From the NCBI RefSeq assembly GCF_000429765.1, contig NZ_KE386949.1:634815-698814 (forward strand): DNA of 64,000 bases, read 5' to 3'. Below are positions 1-8,789 of this stretch, piece by piece (the stretch's first letter is position 1; the number at the start of each line of letters is the position of its first letter). The translations under genes were made by a program, and so were the position numbers. The DNA is from Gemmobacter nectariphilus DSM 15620 (GTDB lineage: Bacteria > Pseudomonadota > Alphaproteobacteria > Rhodobacterales > Rhodobacteraceae). The notes below the pieces were generated by a model that saw nothing but the letters and a program-made list of their open reading frames with translations, ran no database searches and was not told the origin of the DNA.

Positions 1-1401
1 CCGCGCCTGCGGGCGCCGGTCCATGCCCGCCGCTTTACCGGCGCGCTGGCGAAACTGAAGCTGGAAGACCAGGGACAGGATTCGTCGGTCGTGCAGATCC
101 ACCCGGCGCGGCCGGCCTGGGTTCAGGCAGGCCCGTTTCGCGTGCAATTCGTGCCGGTCGCCCATTCGATCCCCGAAAGCGCGGCGCTGCTGATCGAAAC
201 GCCGGCCGGGCGCATCCTGCATTCGGGCGACTTCAAGCTGGACCCGGAACCGGGCGTGGGTGAACCATGGGATCCGGCGGTCTTTGCCGAGATCGGCGCC
301 CAGGGTGTCAAGGTGCTGACCTGCGATTCGACCAATGTCTTCAGCCCGCATCCTGGCCGCTCTGAATCGACGCTGCATGGCCCGCTGCACGAGCTGATCG
401 CCAATGCCAAGGGGATGATCGCGGCGACCACCTTTGCCTCGAACGTCGCGCGGGTGAAGGCGCTGGCCGAGGCCGGGCGCGCTGCGGGCCGCTCGGTCTG
501 TCTGATGGGCCGGGCGATGCGCAAGATGATCGCCGTGGCGCAGGAGACGGGCATTCTGACCGATTTCCCGCCGACGATTGCCCCCGAGGATGCGGCCAAC
601 CTGGCGCGGCATGAGGTGATGCTGATCGTGACCGGCACGCAGGGCGAGCGCCGGGCAGCCAGTGCGCAGCTTAGCCGGGGCAAGTATCTGGGAATGCAGA
701 TGAAAGAGGGGGATACCTTCCTATTCTCTTCGCGCACCATTCCTGGAAACGAACGCGGCGTGCTGCGCATCGTCAACGCCTTTTCCGAAATGGGCATCGA
801 TGTGATCGACGACTATGAGGGGCGCTATCACGTCTCTGGCCATGCCAACCGGCCCGATCTGGAAACGCTGCACCGGCTGGTGTTGCCCGATGTGGTGATC
901 CCGCTGCATGGCGAACACCGCCATCTGCGCGAACATGCCAAGCTGGCCACGGCGAACGGCATGGCGGCGGAAATCGCGCCGAACGGCATGATGCTGGATC
1001 TGACCGGCGAAGTGCCCGAGGTGGCCGAATATATCGAAACCGGCCGGGTCTATCTGGATGGCTCGGCGCTGATCGGCGCGCTGGACGGGGTGGTCCGCGA
1101 CCGGATCCGCATGGCACTGAACGGGCATGTCATCGTGACGCTGATCCTTGATGACGACAACAGCGCCCTGGGCGATCCCTGGGCCGAACTGATGGGCCTG
1201 CCAGAGACCGGAAAGAACGGCCGTGCCCTGGGCGAGGCGATCGAGGACGAGCTGGCCGAGTATCTGGACCGCGCCGGTCCCAAGGTGCTGCGCGACGATG
1301 AAAAGCTGGATGACGGCGTGCGCCGCGTGGTGCGTCAGGTCGCCATGGAAGAGATCGGCAAGAAGCCCGAGGTGACGGTGATCGTCTCGCGTCTGGCCTG
1401 A
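1..1401 (+). CDS. rnj: Ribonuclease J, 5'-truncated by the window edge
   Basis: The reading frame is open from base 1, so the gene begins outside the window; 466 residues are present against about 555 for the family. The missing N-terminus would carry the first metal-binding HxHxDH motif. Visible are the end of the metallo-beta-lactamase fold (HSIPESAALLIETPAGR, then HSGDFKLD), the beta-CASP region (GTQGERRA, SGHANRPDL) and the late metal-site segment PLHGEHRHL. RNase J is a 5'-3' exo- and endoribonuclease of mRNA turnover and rRNA maturation. The GTG at base 91 is internal and not the start. Confidence 0.93.
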   Translation, partial: PRLRAPVHARRFTGALAKLKLEDQGQDSSVVQIHPARPAWVQAGPFRVQFVPVAHSIPESAALLIETPAGRILHSGDFKLDPEPGVGEPWDPAVFAEIGAQGVKVLTCDSTNVFSPHPGRSESTLHGPLHELIANAKGMIAATTFASNVARVKALAEAGRAAGRSVCLMGRAMRKMIAVAQETGILTDFPPTIAPEDAANLARHEVMLIVTGTQGERRAASAQLSRGKYLGMQMKEGDTFLFSSRTIPGNERGVLRIVNAFSEMGIDVIDDYEGRYHVSGHANRPDLETLHRLVLPDVVIPLHGEHRHLREHAKLATANGMAAEIAPNGMMLDLTGEVPEVAEYIETGRVYLDGSALIGALDGVVRDRIRMALNGHVIVTLILDDDNSALGDPWAELMGLPETGKNGRALGEAIEDELAEYLDRAGPKVLRDDEKLDDGVRRVVRQVAMEEIGKKPEVTVIVSRLA

Positions 1402-1423
1402 GGGCGCGGGCGCGGGGGGTGTC

Positions 1424-1546
1424 GGGGGGCCAGCCCCCCGTCGTCATTGGGGCTTGAACCCATGGCGCCCCAATGACGACCCCGTTCAAGGGGCCGTCTG
1501 CCCCTTGAAAATCCCCGAGGGTATTTCGCGCAAGATGATGCAAAAG
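1424..1546 (+). repeat. Repeat copy R1: three stacked hairpins plus GGGTATTT core
   Basis: Lies between the convergent rnj and rhlE genes. It holds GGGGGGC-CA-GCCCCCC (1424-1439), a perfect 14-base inverted repeat GTCGTCATTGGGGC (1440-1453) against 1467-1480, and a 10-base hairpin TTCAAGGGGC-CGTCT-GCCCCTTGAA (1485-1509). The core CCCCGAGGGTATTT (1513-1526) follows, with CAAGATGATGCAAAAG ending at 1546. This is the most elaborate copy of the family described in the findings; it may also act as a terminator for rnj. Confidence 0.75.
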
Positions 1547-1596
1547 GCCCGCGCCGGGGGAACCGGGGCGGGCTTATTATCAAACAGGGCGGTTTC

Positions 1597-3063
1597 TTAT
1601 TCCGCCACGTCTTCCGCGGTTTCCAGCGCGGCCACGCGGGCAAAGCTGCGCAGGATGAAATCGGGGACGTGATCGCCCATGCCGGCAGGGCTGGGCCCGT
1701 CGTCGCGGCGGCGGTCGCGCCGATCGTCGCGGCGCGGCTCGCGGCGGGGTTCCTCGCGCCGGGGCGGGGGGGCTTCGGCCTCGACCTCGGGGCGGGGGGC
1801 CTCGGTGCGCGGGGGCTCGGCGCGGTGCTGGTCGCGGCGCGGGCCACGATCGCGCGAGGAGTGCCGCGAGCGGGGCTGGCGATGTTCGCCGCGGTCGGGG
1901 CTGTCGTCGAATTCCACCGCCGGGGCCTCGCCGCGCGGGATCGGCTGCTTGATCAGCGATTCGATATTGGCCAGGTATTTGTCATCCGCCGGCACGGCGA
2001 TGGTAAAGGCCTTGCCCTGACGCCCGGCGCGGCCAGTGCGGCCGATGCGGTGGACGTAATCTTCGGCATGGCTGGGCACGTCGAAGTTGAACACATGGCT
2101 GACCGCCGGAATGTCCAGCCCGCGCGCGGCCACGTCAGAGGCCACGAGGAAGCGCAGCTCGCCATCGCGGAAGGCGTCCAGCGTCTTCATCCGCTGCGAT
2201 TGTTCCAGATCGCCATGGATCGGCGCCGCATTGAACCCGTGCGCCTTGAGCGATTTCGCCACCACGTCCACATCCATCTTGCGGTTGCAGAAGATGATCG
2301 CGTTGGAACAGGCCTCGCCCTCGTCCTGGATCAGCGCGCGCAGCATGGCGCGCTTTTCGCCAAAGGAGCGGTCCTTGCGCGAGGGGGTAAAGGTGATGAG
2401 CTTTTGCTCGATCGTCGAAGAGGTGGTCGCCTGGCGCGCCACCTCGACCCGGACGGGGTTCGACAGGAAGGTGTTGGTGATCCGTTCGATCTCGGGCGCC
2501 ATGGTGGCCGAGAAGAACAGCGTCTGCCGGGTGAACGGGGTCAGCTGGAAAATGCGTTCGATATCGGGGATGAACCCCATGTCGAGCATCCGGTCAGCCT
2601 CATCGACCACCATGATCTGAACGCCCGTCAGCAGCAGCTTGCCGCGCTCGAAATGATCCAGCAGCCGGCCGGGGGTTGCGATCAGCACATCGACGCCGCG
2701 GTCGATCAGCGCGTCCTGTTCCTTGAAGGACACGCCGCCGATCAGCAGCGCCTTGGTCAGCTTGAGGTGTTTCGTATAGGTGTCGAAATTCTCGGCCACC
2801 TGGGCGGCAAGTTCGCGCGTGGGCGCCAGCACCAGCGAGCGCGGCATCCGGGCGCGGGCGCGGCCGTTGGCAAGGCGGGTGATCATCGGCAGCGTGAAGC
2901 TGGCAGTCTTGCCGGTGCCGGTCTGGGCGATGCCCAGAACATCGCGCCCTTCAAGCGCCGGGGGAATCGCCTCGGCCTGGATTGGCGTGGGCGTCTCATA
3001 GCCGGCTTCGGCAATGGCGGTCAGAACCCGGGGATCCAGTTGCAGATCGGAAAACTTGGTCAT
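1597..3063 (-). CDS. rhlE: DEAD-box RNA helicase, RhlE type
   Basis: 488 residues. It unwinds structured RNA in ribosome assembly and mRNA decay. Motifs in order: Q motif PTPIQAEAIP, Walker A AQTGTGKT, PTRELAAQ, TPGRLLD, DEAD, SAT, and the C-terminal RecA-like SDVAARGLDIP and HRIGRTGRAG. The last ~100 residues are a low-complexity Arg/Pro/Glu tail, usual for RNA-binding tails of this family. The start is the ATG at 3063 with AAGGAC upstream, because the family begins with MTKFSDL; an in-frame extension to 3135 has no similarity to the family. Confidence 0.93.
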   Translation of the reverse strand: MTKFSDLQLDPRVLTAIAEAGYETPTPIQAEAIPPALEGRDVLGIAQTGTGKTASFTLPMITRLANGRARARMPRSLVLAPTRELAAQVAENFDTYTKHLKLTKALLIGGVSFKEQDALIDRGVDVLIATPGRLLDHFERGKLLLTGVQIMVVDEADRMLDMGFIPDIERIFQLTPFTRQTLFFSATMAPEIERITNTFLSNPVRVEVARQATTSSTIEQKLITFTPSRKDRSFGEKRAMLRALIQDEGEACSNAIIFCNRKMDVDVVAKSLKAHGFNAAPIHGDLEQSQRMKTLDAFRDGELRFLVASDVAARGLDIPAVSHVFNFDVPSHAEDYVHRIGRTGRAGRQGKAFTIAVPADDKYLANIESLIKQPIPRGEAPAVEFDDSPDRGEHRQPRSRHSSRDRGPRRDQHRAEPPRTEAPRPEVEAEAPPPRREEPRREPRRDDRRDRRRDDGPSPAGMGDHVPDFILRSFARVAALETAEDVAE

Positions 3064-3171
3064 TTGCGTCCTTGTTTTGCGGTATCGGACCGCAAGGAAG
3101 ATGGGACGCAAGAGTTCCGGGCGCCCCGGCGGCAAGCGGGCGCGGGACAGACCCCGCGCCTCACACAGCGG

Positions 3172-3200
3172 GCGTTAGCTCAAATGACGCCCAAGGTCAA
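3172..3200 (-). promoter_or_regulatory. Candidate sigma-70 promoter for rhlE
   Basis: On the minus strand TTGACC (3200-3195) is followed after exactly 17 bases by TAACGC (3177-3172). It would give a leader of about 100 bases before the rhlE ATG and overlaps the end of the upstream CaiB/BaiF gene. The -10 box is weak, so this is a pattern match only. Confidence 0.3.
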
Positions 3201-4303
3201 GAAACCTGCCCGGATCCGGCCTTTTTCGCCAGTTCTGCGCGCAGTTCGGCCGAATGCGCGCCGCGCGCGGGGATCGGGCCGGGGGTGCGGCGCTGTCCGT
3301 CGAATCGGGGGGCGGGGGCGGGTTGCAGCGGGCCTTCGCGCATCCAGATGCCGCGCGCGGCGATATGGGCGTCTTGCGCGGCCTCGTCGGGCGACAGGAC
3401 CGGGGCGACGCAGGCATCCGACCCGGCGAAGACCGATTCCCAGTGGCTGCGCGGCTGGCTGGCAAAGATCGCCGCGACGCGCCTCGTCAGTTCGGGCCAG
3501 GCGGTGCGGTCATAATGGCCCGCGATCATCGCGGCATCCTGTTCCAGCCCCAGCCCTTGCAGGAACAGGTGATAGAATTTCGGCTCCAGCGCCTGAACGA
3601 CGATCCAGCTGCCACAGGCACAGGGATAGCTGCGGCTCCAGTGCGGGCCATCCAGCAGGCTTTGCCCGCGGTCCGTGACCACGGCCCCGCCGGCGCGCAA
3701 GCTCATCAGCAGGGCCATCATATGGGCCGAGCCATCGACGATGGCCGCATCGACGACGGACCCCTTGCCCGTGGCGCGGGCGTTCAGCACCCCCGACAGC
3801 AGGCCAACGGCCAGATACATCGCACCGCCCCCGATGTCGCCCACCAGCGTGGGCGGGGTCAGCGGCGCCGCGCCCGGCGCGGCCGCATACCACAGCGCGC
3901 CCGAGCGGCCGATATAGTTCAGGTCATGCCCGGCCACCGGCGCCAGCGGGCCGGTCTGGCCCCAGCCGGTCATCCGGCCATAGACCAGCGCGCGGTTGAC
4001 CGCCTGGCAATCCTCGGGGCCAAGGCCAAGCCGTTCCATCACGCCGGGGCGGTTGCCCTCGATCAGCGCATCGGCGGTGGCGATCAGCGCCAGCGCGGTG
4101 GCCTTGTCGTCGGCAGTCTTCAGGTCCAGCGTGATCGAGCGTTTGCCACGGTCCAGCAGGCTGTCGCCCCCCATGCCTGGCACCGCGTTGGCGGTGGGGC
4201 GGTGGATGACGATGACATCCGCCCCCAGATCGGCCAGCAACATGCCGCAGAACGGGCCAGGGCCGATCCCTTCGAATTCCACCACCCGCAATCCGTTCAG
4301 CAT
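3197..4303 (-). CDS. CaiB/BaiF CoA-transferase family, alpha-methylacyl-CoA racemase-like
   Basis: 368 residues. The N-terminus carries the family signature (EGIGPGPFCGMLLADLGADV), and the segment GDIGGGAMYLAVG matches the region with the catalytic Asp. Length and the N-terminal sequence fit alpha-methylacyl-CoA racemases, which epimerise 2-methylacyl-CoA, better than formyl-CoA transferases. It lies 25 bases downstream of aroB on the same strand and is probably co-transcribed with aroK-aroB, without an obvious functional link. The substrate cannot be fixed from sequence. Confidence 0.85.
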   Translation of the reverse strand: MLNGLRVVEFEGIGPGPFCGMLLADLGADVIVIHRPTANAVPGMGGDSLLDRGKRSITLDLKTADDKATALALIATADALIEGNRPGVMERLGLGPEDCQAVNRALVYGRMTGWGQTGPLAPVAGHDLNYIGRSGALWYAAAPGAAPLTPPTLVGDIGGGAMYLAVGLLSGVLNARATGKGSVVDAAIVDGSAHMMALLMSLRAGGAVVTDRGQSLLDGPHWSRSYPCACGSWIVVQALEPKFYHLFLQGLGLEQDAAMIAGHYDRTAWPELTRRVAAIFASQPRSHWESVFAGSDACVAPVLSPDEAAQDAHIAARGIWMREGPLQPAPAPRFDGQRRTPGPIPARGAHSAELRAELAKKAGSGQVS

Positions 4304-4328
4304 GTCCTGTCCCTCTGTTGCTGTTGCG

Positions 4329-5444
4329 TTACCGCTGTCCCAGGGCGTCTGTCAGCAGCGCCTCGACCGTGGCGGGGGGCACGTCATCGGCCACAAAGGC
4401 CGCCCCGATCCCGCGCGCCAGGATGAAGCGCAGCTTGCCGTCGACGACCTTCTTGTCCTGCCCCATCAGGCGCAGCAGCGCGGCCGCATCGGGCAAGGTG
4501 CCGGGAATGTCGGCCAGATCGGTCTTCATCCCCATCTCCTTCAGATGCGCCCGCACGCGCGAGGGGGTTTCCTGCGAACACAGGCCCAGGCGCGACGACA
4601 GCTCGAACGCCAGCGCGCAGCCGATGGCAACGCCTTCGCCATGCAGCAGGCGGTCGGAATAGCCCGTCGCCGCCTCGAGCGCATGGCAGAAGGTATGGCC
4701 AAGGTTGAGCAGCGCGCGTTCGCCCTCTTCGGTCTCGTCGCGCTCGACGATGCCGGCCTTCATCTCGACCGACCGGCGCACGGCATATTGGCGCGCGGCG
4801 GCATCGCCCGCGGCCAGGGCGGGGCCGTTCACCTCGAGCCAGTCGAAGAAGGCCGCATCGCCCAGCAGGCCGTATTTCACCACCTCGCCATAGCCGGCCA
4901 GCAGATCGCGCGCGGGCAGGGTGTCCAGCACCGAGGTATCGGCCAGCACCACCGAGGGCTGGTGGAACGCGCCCACAAGGTTCTTGCCGTGGCGGGTGTT
5001 GATGCCGGTCTTGCCACCGACGGAACTGTCGACCTGCGCCAGCAGCGTGGTGGGGATCTGCGCAAAGCGCACGCCGCGCCGCAGGATGGCCGAGGCAAAC
5101 CCGGCCAGATCGCCGATCACCCCGCCGCCAAAGGCGATCACCAGATCGCGCCGTTCGACCTTTTCGTCCAGCAGGAATTCGGTGGTGGCGCGCAGCCCGT
5201 CCCAGCCCTTGGTGCCCTCGCCCGCAGGCAGGCTTAGCGCGGCATGGGCGATGCCCGCGCGGTCCAGCGCAGCCGACAGGCGCGGCAGGTGGCGGGCGGC
5301 GACCCGTTCCTCGGTCACGATCGCCACGCGCTTGCGGCGCAGCATCGGGGCCAGTTCCTCGCCCGCGCGGTCGATCAGGCCGGGGCCGATGCGCACCTCA
5401 TAGGACCGGGCACCCAGCCGGACCGGAACCACATCCGTTGCCAT
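4329..5444 (-). CDS. aroB: 3-dehydroquinate synthase
   Basis: 371 residues. Second step of the shikimate pathway: converts DAHP to 3-dehydroquinate with NAD and a divalent metal. NAD-binding GGGVIGDLAGFAS and the substrate/metal segments PTTLLAQVDSSVGGKTGIN and NLGHTFCHALE are intact. ATG at 5444 is preceded by AGGAAG and follows the aroK stop after two bases, so the two genes are translationally close and surely co-transcribed. A longer in-frame ORF to 5657 only reads into aroK. Confidence 0.96.
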   Translation of the reverse strand: MATDVVPVRLGARSYEVRIGPGLIDRAGEELAPMLRRKRVAIVTEERVAARHLPRLSAALDRAGIAHAALSLPAGEGTKGWDGLRATTEFLLDEKVERRDLVIAFGGGVIGDLAGFASAILRRGVRFAQIPTTLLAQVDSSVGGKTGINTRHGKNLVGAFHQPSVVLADTSVLDTLPARDLLAGYGEVVKYGLLGDAAFFDWLEVNGPALAAGDAAARQYAVRRSVEMKAGIVERDETEEGERALLNLGHTFCHALEAATGYSDRLLHGEGVAIGCALAFELSSRLGLCSQETPSRVRAHLKEMGMKTDLADIPGTLPDAAALLRLMGQDKKVVDGKLRFILARGIGAAFVADDVPPATVEALLTDALGQR

Positions 5445-5446
5445 GG

Positions 5447-5992
5447 TCACTTCCTTTCCAGAACGTCGGGTCGGGTGGCCAGCGCCTCGACCACCTTGTC
5501 CGCCATGGCGTCGATCGACAGGCCGGGGCGGCTGTCCACCACCAGATCGGCCAGCGCATAGACGGGCTCGCGGGCCTCGAGCAGGGATTTCAGCGTGCCA
5601 TAGGGATCGGGCGTGCGCAGCAGCGGCCGGGTGTTCTTGTGCCGGACCCGCTGCCACAGCAGTTCCAGATCGGCGCGCAGCCAGACCGCGACCCCATGGG
5701 CGGAAATCGCCTGCCGGTTCGCCTCGGACAGCCAGGCGCCGCCGCCGGTGGACAGAATGCCGGGCGGTCCGGCCAGCAGCCGCGAGATGACCTGCGATTC
5801 CTTGAGCCGAAAGAACGGCTCGCCATCGCGCGAGAAAATCTCGGCAATGGACATGTTGGCGGCCTTCACGATCTCGTCATCGGAATCAAGGAACGGCACC
5901 CCCAGATCCCGCGCAAGATGTGTTCCGACAGCGGTTTTTCCCGCGCCCATCATGCCCACAAGCACAACTGGTTTCTTCAGCCGCCACTTCAC
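5447..5992 (-). CDS. aroK: Shikimate kinase
   Basis: 181 residues. Phosphorylates shikimate to shikimate 3-phosphate. The P-loop GMMGAGKT, the shikimate-binding DSDDEI and GGGAWL, and the lid Arg region (KNTRPLLRTPDP) are present. The start is a GTG at 5992 with only a weak G-rich ribosome site, or possibly a little downstream. First gene of an aroK-aroB-racemase run, divergent from the 47-residue membrane protein gene. Confidence 0.95.
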   Translation of the reverse strand: MKWRLKKPVVLVGMMGAGKTAVGTHLARDLGVPFLDSDDEIVKAANMSIAEIFSRDGEPFFRLKESQVISRLLAGPPGILSTGGGAWLSEANRQAISAHGVAVWLRADLELLWQRVRHKNTRPLLRTPDPYGTLKSLLEAREPVYALADLVVDSRPGLSIDAMADKVVEALATRPDVLERK

Positions 5993-6056
5993 CCCGGCTG
6001 GCCCCCCCGATGTCAGATCCGGGGTTCTGAATGGCGTGATCTTCGGAAAAAGGCCA

Positions 6057-6064
6057 TATATAAT
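6057..6064. promoter_or_regulatory. AT-rich -10-like element in the aroK / small-ORF divergent region
   Basis: TATATAAT at 6057-6064 includes a perfect TATAAT (6059-6064) in otherwise very GC-rich DNA between two divergent genes. No convincing -35 box stands 16-18 bases upstream on the plus strand. It is the best promoter candidate for the gene at 6119 and might also serve aroK. Confidence 0.35.
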
Positions 6065-6118
6065 CGACAGGCACCGCCCGAGGGCGGCAAAGACAGAGCA
6101 GGCACAAAGGGCAGGAAA

Positions 6119-6262
6119 ATGCGGCTGATCAAGGCGATCCTCATTCTTGTGGTGTTGGGGGCGGCGGGGCTGACGGTCTATGCCTATGTGGGCGACCTGA
6201 CCCCCGAGATGGAAAATGTCAGCCAGCCGGTCCCGGTTCCCGGCCCGTCAAATGGCAATTGA
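6119..6262 (+). CDS. Small single-pass membrane protein, 47 residues
   Basis: Begins MRLIKAILILVVLG, a hydrophobic segment spanning roughly residues 4-25, followed by a short Pro/Glu-rich tail outside the membrane (TPEMENVSQPVPVPG). Upstream GGGCAGGA serves as ribosome site. Its stop overlaps the start of the next gene by 11 bases, so translation is coupled. I recall similar short proteins at this place in other Rhodobacteraceae, but no function is known to me. Confidence 0.75.
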   Translation: MRLIKAILILVVLGAAGLTVYAYVGDLTPEMENVSQPVPVPGPSNGN

Positions 6263-7802
6263 GGCGCGGGCTGTCGTTGCCTCGCTTGCTCTGGCGCTGA
6301 GTTCCGCATCGGCGCTGGCCGAAGGTGCGCCGCTGTCGGCCATCGACTGGCTGTCGGATACGGTCGCGCGCCCGGTCATCGCCCCCCCGCTGTCCGAGCC
6401 GCCCGCCAAGCCGCCGGGTGAGGTCGAGGCCATCACCACCGTCCCGTTGTCGGATCGCAACCTTGATGCGGTCGGGATCCTTCCGCCATCGGTCAGCGGC
6501 ATTGACCGGCGGTTCTGGCGGGCCTCGTCGGTCGGGGTGCTGGCCCAGCTGATCCAGGTGGAAAACCCCGATCCGCTGCCGGCGCTGCGCGATCTGTTCC
6601 AGCTGCTCATGCTGGCCGAAACCGATCCGCCGGCGGATGCCGACGGGGCAGGGGCCTTCTTGCTGATGCGGGTGGACAAGCTGTTGTCCATGGGGGCGCT
6701 GGATGCGGCCGCGGCGCTGGTCGCGGCGGCAGGCGCGCCGACGCCCGATCTGTTCCGCCGCGATTTCGACATCGCGCTGCTCCTGGGCACCGAGGATGCG
6801 GCCTGCGCCGATCTGCGCGCAGCCCCCGGCATTGCGCCGACCTTTGCCGCGCGGATCTTTTGCCTCGCGCGCGGCGGCGACTGGCAGGCGGCGGAACTGA
6901 CGCTGCGCACCGCGCAGGCGCTTGGGCAAATCCCCCCGTCCGAAGAGGCCATGCTGGAGCGGTTCCTGGCGCCCGAGCTGTTCGAGGATGCCGACCCCCT
7001 GCCGGTGCCCGAACGGATCTCGCCCCTGGTGATGCGCATCCACGAAGCCATTGGCGAGCCGGTGGCCTCGACGGGCCTGCCGCTGGCCTTTGCCCATGGC
7101 GATCTGACGCCGGCCACCGGCTGGAAGGCCCGCCTTGAGGCCGGAGAGCGGCTGGCCCGCGCCGGGGCCATCGCGCCGGGCGAATTGTTCGAGATTTATG
7201 CCGAACGCAAGCCGGCGGCGTCCGGTGGGGTTTGGGCGCGGGTGGCGGCGGTGCAGCGGTTTGAAACCGACCTTGCGACCGGCAATGCCGCAGCATTGGC
7301 CAGCAGCCTGCCGCGTGTCTGGGCCGCCTTGTCCGAGGTCGAGCTGGAAGTAGCCTTTGCGGAAATCTACGCCCCCGCGCTAAGCCGCGCGAAACTGGAG
7401 GGCGAGGCAGGCCAGCTGGCCTTTCGCATAGCCTTGCTGGCACCGGGCTTTGAGGTTGCCGCCATCGAGCGCGTGCCGGCCGACGACACCGAGGCCTTTC
7501 TGATCGGCCTTGCGCGCGGTGCGGCCAGTGCTCCGCCGCCGCCCGACGGGCTGGCCCGGGCCATCGCGCTGGCCTTTCCGGCATCGAACGTGCTGCCCGC
7601 GCTGCCTGCCGCCTCCGAGGATCTGGTCAAGGCCGGCCGGCTGGGCGAGGCGGCGCTGATGGCGATTGACCGGGTGACGCAAGGCGCGCTGGGGGACCGG
7701 CGCAGCGTGACCGAAGGGCTGATCTTGCTGCGCCGCCTTGGGCTTGAGGCGCCGGCGCGCAAGGCGGCGCTTCAGCTTCTGTTGCTGGAACGGGATGGCT
7801 AG
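6252..7802 (+). CDS. Hypothetical exported/helical protein, 516 residues
   Basis: ATG at 6252 gives a typical signal peptide (about residues 1-24, ending SALAEGA). The rest is rich in Ala and Leu with alternating helical segments, suggesting TPR-like alpha-alpha repeats, but I can name no domain. It sits between the 47-residue membrane protein and xerD on the same strand. An upstream in-frame start at 6216 lies inside the previous gene and would spoil the signal peptide. Function unknown. Confidence 0.75.
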   Translation: MAIEARAVVASLALALSSASALAEGAPLSAIDWLSDTVARPVIAPPLSEPPAKPPGEVEAITTVPLSDRNLDAVGILPPSVSGIDRRFWRASSVGVLAQLIQVENPDPLPALRDLFQLLMLAETDPPADADGAGAFLLMRVDKLLSMGALDAAAALVAAAGAPTPDLFRRDFDIALLLGTEDAACADLRAAPGIAPTFAARIFCLARGGDWQAAELTLRTAQALGQIPPSEEAMLERFLAPELFEDADPLPVPERISPLVMRIHEAIGEPVASTGLPLAFAHGDLTPATGWKARLEAGERLARAGAIAPGELFEIYAERKPAASGGVWARVAAVQRFETDLATGNAAALASSLPRVWAALSEVELEVAFAEIYAPALSRAKLEGEAGQLAFRIALLAPGFEVAAIERVPADDTEAFLIGLARGAASAPPPPDGLARAIALAFPASNVLPALPAASEDLVKAGRLGEAALMAIDRVTQGALGDRRSVTEGLILLRRLGLEAPARKAALQLLLLERDG

Positions 7803-7805
7803 GCG

Positions 7806-8726
7806 GTGGACAGGGTGCCGATGCAGCGGTGGATTTCCACCTTTCTCGAGGCGCAGGCGGCCAGCAAGGATGCCGCGCGCAACACGCGCCTCGCCTATGG
7901 GCGCGACCTGAAGGATTTTGCCGACTGGCTGGCACGGCGGGGCCAGCATTTCGCCCAGGTCACGCAAGCCGATGTCGAGGCCTATCTGGTGTTTTGTGAT
8001 GCCCAGGGGCTGGCCAGCGCGACCCGCGCCCGCCGCCTGTCGGCGATCCGCCAGCTGTTTCAGTTCGCCCAGGACGAAGGCTGGCGCGACACCGACCCCG
8101 CGCTGCGGCTCAAGGGGCCGGGCCGCAGCGCGCGCCTGCCCAAGACCCTGTCCGAGGCCGATGTGACCGCGCTGCTGGACGCCGCGCGCGACCATGGCCG
8201 CAAGCCCGAGGACAGGGCGCGCAACACCTGCCTGATGGAGGTGCTGTATGCGACCGGGATGCGGGTGTCGGAACTGGTCTCGTTGCCGGTGGCCACGGTG
8301 CGCGGCAATCCGGCAATGATCCTGATCCGCGGCAAGGGCGACAAGGAGCGGCTGGTCCCGCTGTCGACGCCGGCCCGCGCGGCGCTGGCCGCCTGGCTGT
8401 CCCTGCGGGACGAGGCGGACGAACAGGCGAAAAGCCGCTTTCTGTTTCCCTCGCGCAGTGCCGAAGGGCATCTGACGCGGCTGCGCTTCTATGCGCTGGT
8501 CAAGGAACTTGCCCTGGCGGCAGGGCTCGACTCGGCGCGGGTTACGCCGCATACGCTGCGCCATGCCTTCGCGACCCATCTTCTGGCGCGCGGGGCTGAT
8601 CTGCGCGCCATCCAGACGCTTCTTGGTCATGCCGATCTGGCAACCACCGAGATCTATACCCATGTGCTCGAGGATCGCTTGCGTGATCTGGTGCTGACGC
8701 GCCACCCGCTGGCGCAGCAGGACTGA
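7806..8726 (+). CDS. xerD: Tyrosine recombinase XerD
   Basis: 306 residues. Resolves chromosome dimers at dif with XerC. It has an N-terminal SAM-like core-binding domain (residues 1-90) and the catalytic domain with Arg in TGMRVSELVSL, Lys in RGKGDKERL, HTLRH, the second His in LLGHADLATT and the nucleophile Tyr in TEIYTHV. GTG at 7806 starts three bases after the previous stop; ATG at 7821 is an alternative. No dif site was found in this window. Confidence 0.92.
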   Translation: MDRVPMQRWISTFLEAQAASKDAARNTRLAYGRDLKDFADWLARRGQHFAQVTQADVEAYLVFCDAQGLASATRARRLSAIRQLFQFAQDEGWRDTDPALRLKGPGRSARLPKTLSEADVTALLDAARDHGRKPEDRARNTCLMEVLYATGMRVSELVSLPVATVRGNPAMILIRGKGDKERLVPLSTPARAALAAWLSLRDEADEQAKSRFLFPSRSAEGHLTRLRFYALVKELALAAGLDSARVTPHTLRHAFATHLLARGADLRAIQTLLGHADLATTEIYTHVLEDRLRDLVLTRHPLAQQD

Positions 8727-8789
8727 CCGGCTCTTGCCCGCAAGGGCGGGGGCGGCGATAACGGAACGAACGTTTTTCAAGAAAGACCG

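Noticed and set aside
7806-8726. XerD-like recombinase as a phage or integron integrase
   Set aside because: Length, motifs and position among housekeeping genes fit chromosomal XerD; no attachment-site duplication or phage genes.
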